NCBI RefSeq assembly: GCF_007641255.1
Contig: NZ_CP036259.1
Coordinates: forward strand, 4,714,501-4,778,500
DNA from: Sporomusa termitida
GTDB lineage: Bacteria > Bacillota > Negativicutes > Sporomusales > Sporomusaceae
Length of the DNA stretch: 64,000 nt
Reading direction: 5' to 3'
The translations under genes were made by a program, and so were the position numbers. Below, one piece after another: positions 16,341 to 22,834 of the stretch. The notes beneath the pieces were generated by a model. That model was not told where the DNA came from and searched no databases. It saw nothing but the letters and a program-made list of their open reading frames with translations. Each line of letters begins with the position of its first letter. Position 1 is the first letter of the stretch.

Positions 16341-17558
16341 ATGTTAAGGAGTGGGCTAATACTTATGATACGGCAAAAAGCTTTGGCGGGTCAATCCCCG
16401 TATACAATTGGCAAAGAATTAGGTATATCGAAAAATACGGCAAAGAAATATGCTGCCGGTGATACAGGACAGCACCGGCTGAAAGGTCGGACAAGGCCTT
16501 CTAAACTCGATCCATTTAAGTCCATAATCGACGAAATGGTACAAAACGGCATATTCAACTGTGTAGTAATCTATGAACACCTACAAAACCTTGGTTATAC
16601 AGGCGGCATTACCATCCTTAAGGACTATGTGAAGGACATGCGTCCAGCAAGGAATTCACCGGCGGTAAGGCGATATGAAACCCCTCCCGGTAAACAGGCT
16701 CAGATGGACTGGGGCATCACTCACTACCTGGATGAGCATGGCATCGTTCATAAAACGCCGGTATTCGTGATGATCATGGGTAGCTCAAGAAGTAAGTATG
16801 TGGAGTTCACGAAACGCTGCGATTTCTACAGCCTGCTTCGCTGCATGGTAAACGCCTTCGAATATTTCGGCGGTGTTCCCCAGGTTGTTCTCACTGACAG
16901 GATGAAGACAGTCATTGATGGCAGCGAGGCCGGCAAGCCGCTCTGGAATAAGCGCTTTGAGGATTTTGCCGCCGATATGGGCTTCCTACCAAAAGTTTGT
17001 CGGCCGAGAAGGCCTCAGACTAAAGGTAAGGTAGAACGGCTTGTGGACTATGTAAAAAACAACTTCCTTCCAGGCAGACAGTTTCTGGATGTTGACGACC
17101 TGAATCTTCAGGCACTGGAGTGGTGCCGTAAAGTGGATAGCAAACCACATGGTACTACGGGCGAAATACCACTTCATGCTTTACAGAAGGAGCCGCTCCT
17201 GCCTCTACCGGATAAAGCGGTTCGCGATAACTATCGCTGGGAACTGCGAAAAGTGACGCGCGATGGTTTTGTCAGCTTTGATGGAGCTAAATACGGCGTA
17301 CCTTGGCAGTATAGCGGACGTGAAGTCAGAGTGCGAATTTCCGGTGACAAATTTGAGGCTTATGACGGCGAAGTGAGAATCGCCCATCATAAAGTGGTAT
17401 ATACATCGGGCAGAATCGTCTGGCTCAAAGGCCAGTATGAAGGATTGGCAGAAAGAAATGGGATGGCAGCCCCGTTTTCGTATGCGAAGCAGACGGACAA
17501 CCCGACGGTTGAAATCAGGCCGCTCAGCTTGTATGACAGGGTTGCCGGGGTGATCTGA
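16341..17558 (+). CDS. istA: IS21-family transposase IstA
   Basis: The 405-residue transposase has an N-terminal helix-turn-helix (SPYTIGKELGISKNTAKKYA). A DDE integrase core follows: the first Asp is in QMDWGITHYL (about 128), the second in VLTDRMKTV (about 190), and the Glu in KGKVERLVDYVKNNF (about 231). AGGAGGTAGCAA precedes the ATG. It catalyses strand transfer of the element with the IstB ATPase. Its stop overlaps the istB start (TGATGA). Confidence 0.92.
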   Translation: MLRSGLILMIRQKALAGQSPYTIGKELGISKNTAKKYAAGDTGQHRLKGRTRPSKLDPFKSIIDEMVQNGIFNCVVIYEHLQNLGYTGGITILKDYVKDMRPARNSPAVRRYETPPGKQAQMDWGITHYLDEHGIVHKTPVFVMIMGSSRSKYVEFTKRCDFYSLLRCMVNAFEYFGGVPQVVLTDRMKTVIDGSEAGKPLWNKRFEDFAADMGFLPKVCRPRRPQTKGKVERLVDYVKNNFLPGRQFLDVDDLNLQALEWCRKVDSKPHGTTGEIPLHALQKEPLLPLPDKAVRDNYRWELRKVTRDGFVSFDGAKYGVPWQYSGREVRVRISGDKFEAYDGEVRIAHHKVVYTSGRIVWLKGQYEGLAERNGMAAPFSYAKQTDNPTVEIRPLSLYDRVAGVI

Positions 17559-18355
17559 TGATAGAACTGGAACACACCCGTGACCTTTTAAAAGAACTGG
17601 GACTTAGCACGGCATCTGAGCTGCTGGATGCACGGCTTGAGGCTGCGGCTCACAGTGAACTAACTTATTTATCATTCCTCGGAGGGCTTCTCGAAGTAGA
17701 GAACGCCGAGCGTAAACGGCGCAGCGAAGAAACAAGGATGAAATTATCTCGTCTTCCGCACCGTAAAACACTGGATGATTTCGATTTCAACTTTCAGCCA
17801 GGCATAGATAGCAGACAAATGAAAGAACTGGCAACACTAGCCTTTGCGGCACGGCGAGAAAATGTAGTGTTTCTCGGTCCGCCTGGTGTGGGTAAGACCC
17901 ATCTTGCCGTTGGCCTGGCGGTTGAGGCGCTCAGAGCAGGCCTCACAGTATATTTCGTCAGCTTGGCTCAGCTCATTGCTGATTTGAAAAAAGCCATGCT
18001 GACCGGTAAACTGGACCGGCGATGGAGGGTCTACACAAGGCCAGCCATACTGATCATTGATGAGGTTGGGTATGCGCAGCTCGACCGCGAGGCAGCGGAG
18101 TTAATGTTCCAGCTAATCTGCTCACGCTACGAGAAGGGCAGCATAATACTTACTAGCAACAAGTTCTTTAGCGACTGGGGCGAATTAATGAGCGACACCG
18201 TAATTGCAACGGCCTTGCTGGACCGGTTACTGCATCATGCCCATGTCATCAACATTCGCGGAGACACTTATAGACTCAGGGATAGATTGAAGACCGGCGT
18301 AAAAACGGTGCCACCGGCTGACATCCATGCAGCGGACAAACCGGCGATATCTTGA
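17558..18355 (+). CDS. istB: IS21-family helper ATPase IstB
   Basis: The 265-residue AAA+ ATPase is DnaC/IstB-like. Walker A is FLGPPGVGKTHLAVGLA (about residue 105), Walker B is AILIIDEVGY (about 165), and sensor ILTSNK follows. It activates and targets the IstA transposase. The length is normal and the frame intact. Confidence 0.92.
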   Translation: MIELEHTRDLLKELGLSTASELLDARLEAAAHSELTYLSFLGGLLEVENAERKRRSEETRMKLSRLPHRKTLDDFDFNFQPGIDSRQMKELATLAFAARRENVVFLGPPGVGKTHLAVGLAVEALRAGLTVYFVSLAQLIADLKKAMLTGKLDRRWRVYTRPAILIIDEVGYAQLDREAAELMFQLICSRYEKGSIILTSNKFFSDWGELMSDTVIATALLDRLLHHAHVINIRGDTYRLRDRLKTGVKTVPPADIHAADKPAIS

Positions 18356-18651
18356 TCGGCGGTTACGGGCTCCGGCGTTTTTACTTCCGGCGAGTGGGTC
18401 ATTTTTCAACCGGCGATTCGGTCATTTTTAATCCGGCGTTGACACTCTTAGCTTATTGAATACTTTCCCGCTTAAAAACGCCTGCCACTAGTATGAATGG
18501 CAAGCGCATAGAGACATGTTATGATAACATATATTGTAACAAAAATAGCCATTTTTTTCAATGTATGATACTGTGTATCTTTGATCACAATCATTTCTAT
18601 GTTTGTAATATTGCAAGCATTTCTTATAGGAATGATATTTAGCACAAAAAA

Positions 18652-18676
18652 GGCTGCCAGCATCACCGGCAGCCTC
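18652..18676 (-). terminator. Terminator of the small membrane protein gene
   Basis: GGCTGCCGGTGATGCTGGCAGCC on the minus strand forms a hairpin followed by TTTTTTG. A nearly identical hairpin at 12674-12698 follows the decayed copy. Confidence 0.65.
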
Positions 18677-18869
18677 CCTGCAAAAACTGAACAACCATCC
18701 CCAGCGTCATTACCCCGCCGACCAGCACCACCAGCCAAAACACCGACAATAGCAAGCTATAATCGGCACAATACCGGACACTCGCCTGGTCCTTCCGGTC
18801 CAGTGCGTTCCAGTAGCAAACCCACAGTGCGGCCTCAACCCGCCAATATCTAGCTAGCTCATCCCACAT
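18663..18869 (-). CDS. 68-residue membrane protein of the toxin module
   Basis: MWDELARYWRVEAALWVCYW is a tryptophan-rich start. It is followed by a charged turn (DRKDQAS), a membrane helix (LLLSVFWLVVLVGGVMTLGM) and the ending VVQFLQGGCR. GGAGGTG lies 8 bases before the ATG. I know no named family. The same C-terminus and terminator recur out of frame at 12.67-12.75 kb, in the same position relative to a SymE-like gene and a holin-like toxin, so this is a recurring module part. Confidence 0.6.
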   Translation of the reverse strand: MWDELARYWRVEAALWVCYWNALDRKDQASVRYCADYSLLLSVFWLVVLVGGVMTLGMVVQFLQGGCR

Positions 18870-19025
18870 ACCCCTGCACCTCCGCTCGTCAGCAGCAGTT
18901 CTCCCGCCGACCTCACCTCAGAGCGGCACACCGTGTCACCCGTAGGGGCGCAGCGAAAGCGGAGCAGGCGCAGCCTTGACCGGTGTGATACCATGACAAG
19001 ACCGGCGGCGGGACGTTCCCAGTAG

Positions 19026-19232
19026 TTAGATCAGCTTTTTCCCTTCATCAGGTACTGCTTTGATTAACAATGCACCGCTATGGTCTTCAATGGTAATCTT
19101 ATTCCCACTCTGAAAACCAAGGTCCTGGAGCCATTTACCCTGCAGCCGGATTAGCGGCCAACGGTCTTTTCCGTTATTGAGGTATGTATAATAGACAGTC
19201 AGAATGCGTGAACTTTCCCTTTCACCGGACAA
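19026..19232 (-). CDS. SymE-family type I toxin-like protein
   Basis: The 68-residue protein has the SymE pattern: RILTVYYTYLNNGKD, then PLIRLQGKWLQDLGFQSGNK, then ITIEDHSGALLIKA. In Escherichia coli SymE is an SOS-induced protein with an AbrB-like fold controlled by an antisense RNA. The start is a TTG 7 bases after AGGGGGT. A plus-strand structured RNA lies about 340 bases upstream and could be a regulator only if the mRNA leader is that long. Confidence 0.7.
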   Translation of the reverse strand: MSGERESSRILTVYYTYLNNGKDRWPLIRLQGKWLQDLGFQSGNKITIEDHSGALLIKAVPDEGKKLI

Positions 19233-19314
19233 ATCTATACCCCCTATCGCAAGCTACAGCAAGTCCCTTGTTATTGACCGGCCCTGCCATTGCTTTTTAT
19301 AGGGGGAAATTAAA

Positions 19315-19355
19315 AAGCGCATGCGAGGTTTTAACCCTACACATGCGCTTTGCTT
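19315..19355. other. Inverted repeat, possible bidirectional terminator
   Basis: AAAGCGCATGCGAGG and ACACATGCGCTTT can pair around a roughly 13-base loop. It lies between the SymE-like gene and the structured RNA. Confidence 0.35.
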
Positions 19356-19528
19356 CGTCGTTTGCTAAAGCCCAGACCCAATAAACCGGAACAGAACCGG
19401 CTGTCAAACAGAAAAGCAGTCAGTAATATGTACGCGAACACTTGCCTTTCCGGTTGATGGGATCAGGAATAGGCTGAATCATCTGCTGCGTCAAGTCGCA
19501 CAGCTGCTCCCCAACACCCCACTATACC

Positions 19529-19680
19529 GCGCCTCGCTTGTTTTCAAGCGGTCGGCATTGTATAATAGAAATGTCGTCGTGGACAGCTAAGCTGTTACGT
19601 GTAGGTGCCCAAACACCTGCGCGTGCCTCGGGAGTGCTCCAACACTTCCGGGTCACGGCGACTCTTTAATTTCCACCTAT
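19529..19680 (+). ncRNA. Structured cloverleaf-like non-coding RNA with promoter
   Basis: A promoter (TTGTTT near 19538, 17-base spacer, TATAAT at 19561-19566) precedes an RNA of about 95 bases. GTCGTCGTG (19573-19581) pairs with CACGGCGAC as a closing stem. Inside are a short ACAGC/GCTGT hairpin and two long hairpins, ACGTGTAGGTG with CACCTGCGCGT (loop CCCAAA) and CTCGGGAGTG with CACTTCCGGG (loop CTCCAA). The non-Watson-Crick pairs are all G-U on the plus strand and would be A-C on the minus strand, so the RNA is read from the plus strand. The layout recalls C4-type antisense RNA of phages, but I cannot confirm this. Confidence 0.65.
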
Positions 19681-19753
19681 TTCTAATTATAGCCCTTTCT
19701 GAGTGAATTGCAAGTCAAGCAGGACAGACAGACCAGGATTTTTTATTGACGGA

Positions 19754-19908
19754 TTGCATATTTTACAATCTATGGGTATAATATAAGAAAAGGACTGACG
19801 TGTTGCAAGCACGCCAGCCCGGCAGACTGTCTAACCGAACGGTTAGCCCGGATTACGTTATTGAGAAATAACCGCAAACCATGGCGTGGGAGCGGTTATT
19901 TCTGTTTT
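19754..19908 (+). ncRNA. Antisense RNA (antitoxin) of holin-like toxin locus 3, with promoter
   Basis: The promoter TTGCAT (19754-19759), 17-base spacer and TATAAT (19777-19782) are strong. The RNA shares the GGACTGACGTG...CACGCCAGCCC segment with locus 2 and ends at a GAAATAACCGC / GCGGTTATTTC hairpin followed by TGTTTT. It overlaps the end of the toxin gene and is complementary to the toxin mRNA 3' region. Confidence 0.7.
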
Positions 19909-19973
19909 ATGATGAGCACAACAAGTGTTGCGAATGCGACCATTAAGTACATTGCCTCAAATGTTGACACCAT
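19896..19973 (-). CDS. Holin-like type I toxin, copy 3
   Basis: The 25-residue peptide starts MVSTFEAMYLMVAFATLVVL and ends IIKQK, one membrane helix with a basic tail. GGGGGTGG precedes the ATG and lies beside a CTTCC/GGAAG hairpin. The extended -10 promoter TATGCTATAATAAG near 20035 is shared with locus 2. It is the best-preserved copy of the three. Its predicted action is membrane depolarisation, held in check by the antisense RNA. Confidence 0.72.
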   Translation of the reverse strand: MVSTFEAMYLMVAFATLVVLIIKQK

Positions 19974-20084
19974 ACCACCCCCTTCCTGGAAGGAAGTGGC
20001 CAACCGTTCCCCGACAGCCTGTTACGCTTATTATAGCATAATCTTCCAGGCTGAAAAGAGAAAATTCTATGAATTGCTTTCACA

Positions 20085-20118
20085 CTGCCACCTTTCAAAC
20101 GAAGGCGGCTTTTTTATT
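20085..20118 (+). terminator. Cassette-edge terminator, locus 3
   Basis: TGCCACCTTT and GAAGGCGGC form a hairpin followed by TTTTTTATTTTCCC. The LysE fragment begins within 10 bases of it, so this marks a junction. Confidence 0.5.
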
Positions 20119-20123
20119 TTCCC

Positions 20124-20510
20124 GCGGGCGCCGTCTACCTTGGCTATCTCGGCCTTACCATGCTGCTGGCGAAGGATACGCTGGCGGCTGCACCGGCGCA
20201 AGCGGCCATGTCGCCCAAAGATACCTTCTGGCAGGGGTTAATCATCGATGTCCTCAATCCCAAAGTAGCGTTGTTTTTTCTTTCGTTCCTGCCGCAGTTT
20301 ATTGATCCGCACAACAGTTACGGGATCATTCCCTTTTTAATCTTAGGCCTGACCTTCATCGTTACCGGTGCCCTCTGGCTGCTGGGCGTAGTTTATTTTT
20401 CCGCCAAGGTCACCACGCTGCTGCGTGAAAAGACGAATGTGATGAACAAAGTTTGCGGCAGCCTCTATCTCCTGTTGGGAGCCAAACTGCTCGCTGCCGA
20501 AAAAAGCTAG
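20124..20510 (+). pseudogene. 3' fragment of a LysE-family exporter gene
   Basis: The frame opens directly after the toxin cassette with AGAVYLGYLGLTMLLAK, which is internal to LysE proteins. It continues through LNPKVALFFLSFLPQFI to the normal C-terminus (LLGAKLLAAEKS). About 75 N-terminal residues and the start are missing. It is a different gene from the complete LysE at 10.2 kb. Confidence 0.8.
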
Positions 20511-20635
20511 GAAAACAAAGGATGGTGTGTGAACATGGCGCATGAGGCAACCCGCCTGCGTGCCTCCGGGACGCCGCCGTAGGGACAGGCCCTGACGGAA
20601 CCCGGAGCAATCGCCAGCAAAGGAGGTGTGTGGAT

Positions 20636-20731
20636 ATGGAACAAACCCGCAGCGGCAGCTTCTGCCGCCGGCAGGACTGCCAGGAAATGGCCGTCACTTC
20701 CAGCCATCAAGCCGCCGTTATCATGGCCTAG
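20636..20731 (+). CDS. Short orphan ORF upstream of the integrase
   Basis: The 31-residue peptide MEQTRSGSFCRRQDCQEMAV... has a very good ribosome binding site (AAAGGAGGTG, 7 bases). No family is recognised. It could be a leader or a small element-encoded regulator; basic and cysteine residues are frequent. Confidence 0.35.
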   Translation: MEQTRSGSFCRRQDCQEMAVTSSHQAAVIMA

Positions 20732-20840
20732 GCTGTGCCTGTAATTCATTGCTTACCGCATGCGGTGGCAGTGGGTCATACAACAACAGCGCACAGCAGC
20801 CCTGCCACCGACATTACCAAAGGTGGTGTGGTGTGTGCTC

Positions 20841-22010
20841 ATGGCCAAACGGGCCAACGGCGAGGGAACCATTTGCCGCCACAGCAACGGCCTGTGGATG
20901 GCGGCCGTCACAATCGGACGGGACGCCGCAACCGGCAAATCCATTCGCAAATACTGCTACGGCAAAACCAAAGCAGAAGTCCAGCAAAAAAAAGATGCCC
21001 TGATCGAACAAAGCAGAGGACCGGTCTACATCGACGCCGACAAAGTCACCGTCGGCCAGTGGGTGGAAAAATGGCTAAACATCTATGCCAGGGCCAGTGT
21101 CCGGGAAAATACCTTTATGGGCTACCGCTCCATCGTCACCACTCACAATCAGCCCCACCTCGGTGCGATCAAGCTGCAGAAGCTCCGGGGCATCGACATC
21201 CAATACATGATCAATTACATCCGGGACCATGGCGGCAGTCCGCGTCTGGCCGAACTGGCCTTTGCCATCCTGCGCATTGCCCTGAACAAAGCGTTTAACG
21301 AAGAGCTCCTGCACCGGCTGCCTTTCAAAATCGTAACCCTGCCCAGGAAGCGGCGCACCGAATTTACACCGCTGACCACGCAGGAATGGGCACGCCTCTT
21401 CGCGGCCGCCAAAGCCGATCCCGAAATGTATACCGTCCTGTCCCTCGAATGGGCCACCGGTATCACCCGCTCCGAACTGCTGGGATTAAAGTGGATAGAC
21501 TTTAATTTCAGCAACGACACTGTCAGTATCCAGCGGGCCGCCATTATCACCGACAAGGGACTGAAACTTGATGATACCAAAACCGATGCCCGCCGGCGGG
21601 TGCTGCCCCTGCCGGAAGTGACGATGCAGGAGATCCGGCTGCACCAGGAACGGCAGAACATCCTGATCAAGTCCAGAGGCCGGTCCTGGCAGAAAAACAA
21701 CCTGGTCTTTCCCGATAACAACGGCAGAATCCAGGACCCGAAAAAATGGTCCCAGCGGTTCAAACTCACCGCCCAGGCGGCAGGGCTTACGCTTACCTTC
21801 CATAAACTACGCCACGATCATGCCAGCCGCCTCTCGGCAAACGGCGCCAGCATCAAGGATGCCCAGTACCGTCTGGGCCACAGCACCACGCAGATGCTGC
21901 TCAATGTCTATACCCACCAAAGAATATCCGGCGGTCAGGAACAAATCGCCTTATGGCTGAATTCTTCTTTTCCGGCCGCTCCGAACAATCATGAAACACC
22001 ACTTAATTAG
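20841..22010 (+). CDS. Tyrosine-recombinase integrase of the tRNA-Arg island
   Basis: The 389-residue integrase has an AP2-like arm-binding N-terminus (MAKRANGEGTICRHSNGLWM), a SAM-like core-binding domain (about residues 65-150) and a catalytic domain. The catalytic residues are visible: Arg in TGITRSELLGLKW, HKLRH with His and Arg, and LGHSTTQMLLNVYTH with the second His and the Tyr nucleophile. I start it at ATG 20841 since the family begins with this short basic stretch; the open frame continues upstream without a good start. It lies 110 bases from the tRNA 3' end, as expected. Confidence 0.92.
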   Translation: MAKRANGEGTICRHSNGLWMAAVTIGRDAATGKSIRKYCYGKTKAEVQQKKDALIEQSRGPVYIDADKVTVGQWVEKWLNIYARASVRENTFMGYRSIVTTHNQPHLGAIKLQKLRGIDIQYMINYIRDHGGSPRLAELAFAILRIALNKAFNEELLHRLPFKIVTLPRKRRTEFTPLTTQEWARLFAAAKADPEMYTVLSLEWATGITRSELLGLKWIDFNFSNDTVSIQRAAIITDKGLKLDDTKTDARRRVLPLPEVTMQEIRLHQERQNILIKSRGRSWQKNNLVFPDNNGRIQDPKKWSQRFKLTAQAAGLTLTFHKLRHDHASRLSANGASIKDAQYRLGHSTTQMLLNVYTHQRISGGQEQIALWLNSSFPAAPNNHETPLN

Positions 22011-22120
22011 CATGACAGAAAATGCAGTTACAGCCGCGTTGTTGTACGGTTGTTGTAAAACTGCTATGAAAACGACAAAAAAGGCTTTACGAAAGTATCG
22101 TAAAACCTTTGAAATATCAA

Positions 22121-22197
22121 TGGCGACCCCGGCAGGATTCGAACCTGCGACCTTTTGATTCGTAGTCAAACGCTCTATCCAGCTGAGCTACGGAGTC
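22121..22197 (-). tRNA. tRNA-Arg (anticodon ACG)
   Basis: The minus strand gives a 77-base cloverleaf: acceptor GACTCCG with CGGGGTC, D-arm GCTCAGCTGGATAGAGC, anticodon loop CTACGAA (ACG), T-arm with GGTTCGAATCC, and encoded CCA. It is the attachment gene of the integrated island. Confidence 0.95.
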
Positions 22198-22272
22198 TCT
22201 TTATACTAGCCAAAAGCATTCTACCATACTCTTTCAGTTAAAGTCAAGGCGCTTACCAAAAAGCCCTCTTTA

Positions 22273-22416
22273 TTATCCACATGCACGTTATCCTACTTAT
22301 CCACAGCAAAAATCCTTATATCGTCACTATTTATCTCTTCATCCACAGATTTTTCCCACAAACAATCACATGGTTATCCACAATTTCACGTGTTTTGGGG
22401 ATAAGTTTGTGGATAA
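22273..22416. other. Cluster of DnaA boxes
   Basis: Perfect TTATCCACA boxes lie at 22273-22281, 22297-22305 and 22374-22382, and a reverse box (TGTGGATAA) at 22408-22416. One-mismatch or weaker copies are TCATCCACA (22339-22347), TTATCCTAC (22288) and TTTCCCACA (22352). The region is intergenic and followed by an AT-rich stretch. It could be a DnaA-titration or reactivation site, or an origin. No dnaA gene is in the window. Confidence 0.6.
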
Positions 22417-22458
22417 GTCTATTATATGCCTAATAAAAAGCAATAGTGTGATATTTCA

Positions 22459-22749
22459 TCACGCTACCGGCCGGCTCCAATCAACATGGACACCTGTTTT
22501 TTCCCAGATGCGGGTAAGGGCTGTTTTAAGCTGCTCGGCACTTTCTGCAGGACGAATTGTAACATCCTTAAAATCCATAAGGCCTTCACCAGCTACCCGG
22601 ATTATATGTTCTGATGCGAGATAAGCTTCAATAATTTGGCGGGTGGCAGCATCGTCAAAGGCTACTTTAACAGACTTACTCCTCTCGTCGTACTCAATAT
22701 ATCCGCACTTACTATTATGCTGAACAGCCACTTTAAAATTCTTTTGCAT
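22459..22749 (-). CDS. Conserved-looking small protein of unknown function
   Basis: The 96-residue protein (MQKNFKVAVQHNSKCGYIEY...) has alternating beta-like and helical stretches and no signal or membrane segment. AAAAGAGGTTGTATTT precedes the ATG. It lies next to ppk on the same strand but 85 bases beyond it. I do not recognise a family. Confidence 0.65.
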   Translation of the reverse strand: MQKNFKVAVQHNSKCGYIEYDERSKSVKVAFDDAATRQIIEAYLASEHIIRVAGEGLMDFKDVTIRPAESAEQLKTALTRIWEKTGVHVDWSRPVA

Positions 22750-22834
22750 AAATACAACCTCTTTTCCAATAAAATATAGCTTATAATACTATATATTACA
22801 CCGGCAGGATAAACTCCTGCCTTATTTATTATTG

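Larger units (their letters stand above)
16236..18445 (+). mobile_element. IS21-family insertion sequence
   Basis: The element carries istA and istB with overlapping stop and start. Its ends are imperfect inverted repeats: the left end begins GTGTCACCGCCGGGAT at 16236, and the reverse complement of the right end begins GTGTCAACGCCGGATT at 18445. Internal repeats TTGACCCAC (left) and GTGGGTCA (right) also match. No clear target duplication was found. Both genes look intact, so it may be active. Confidence 0.85.
14671..22168. mobile_element. Integrated island between duplicated tRNA-Arg ends (about 7.5 kb)
   Basis: The island is bounded by the 3' tRNA fragment at 14671 and the complete tRNA-Arg at 22121. 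The integrase gene is directly adjacent to the tRNA 3' end. Inside are an aldo/keto reductase, an IS21-family element, the second toxin module with its non-coding RNA, and a LysE fragment. No replication, excisionase or transfer genes are visible, so the element looks degraded or satellite-like. Confidence 0.65.

Noticed and set aside
18472-18738. 88- and 68-codon minus-strand ORFs beyond the small membrane protein
   Set aside because: They read through the terminator hairpin in the wrong frame; the conserved FLQGGCR frame is the real one.
18848-18994. Possible 46-codon minus-strand ORF upstream of the 68-residue membrane protein
   Set aside because: It overlaps the better-supported gene and its ribosome binding site, and its own start lacks a clear ribosome binding site.
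20735-21298. 187-codon plus-strand ORF overlapping the integrase
   Set aside because: It is a shifted-frame shadow of the integrase, basic and repetitive, with no family features.
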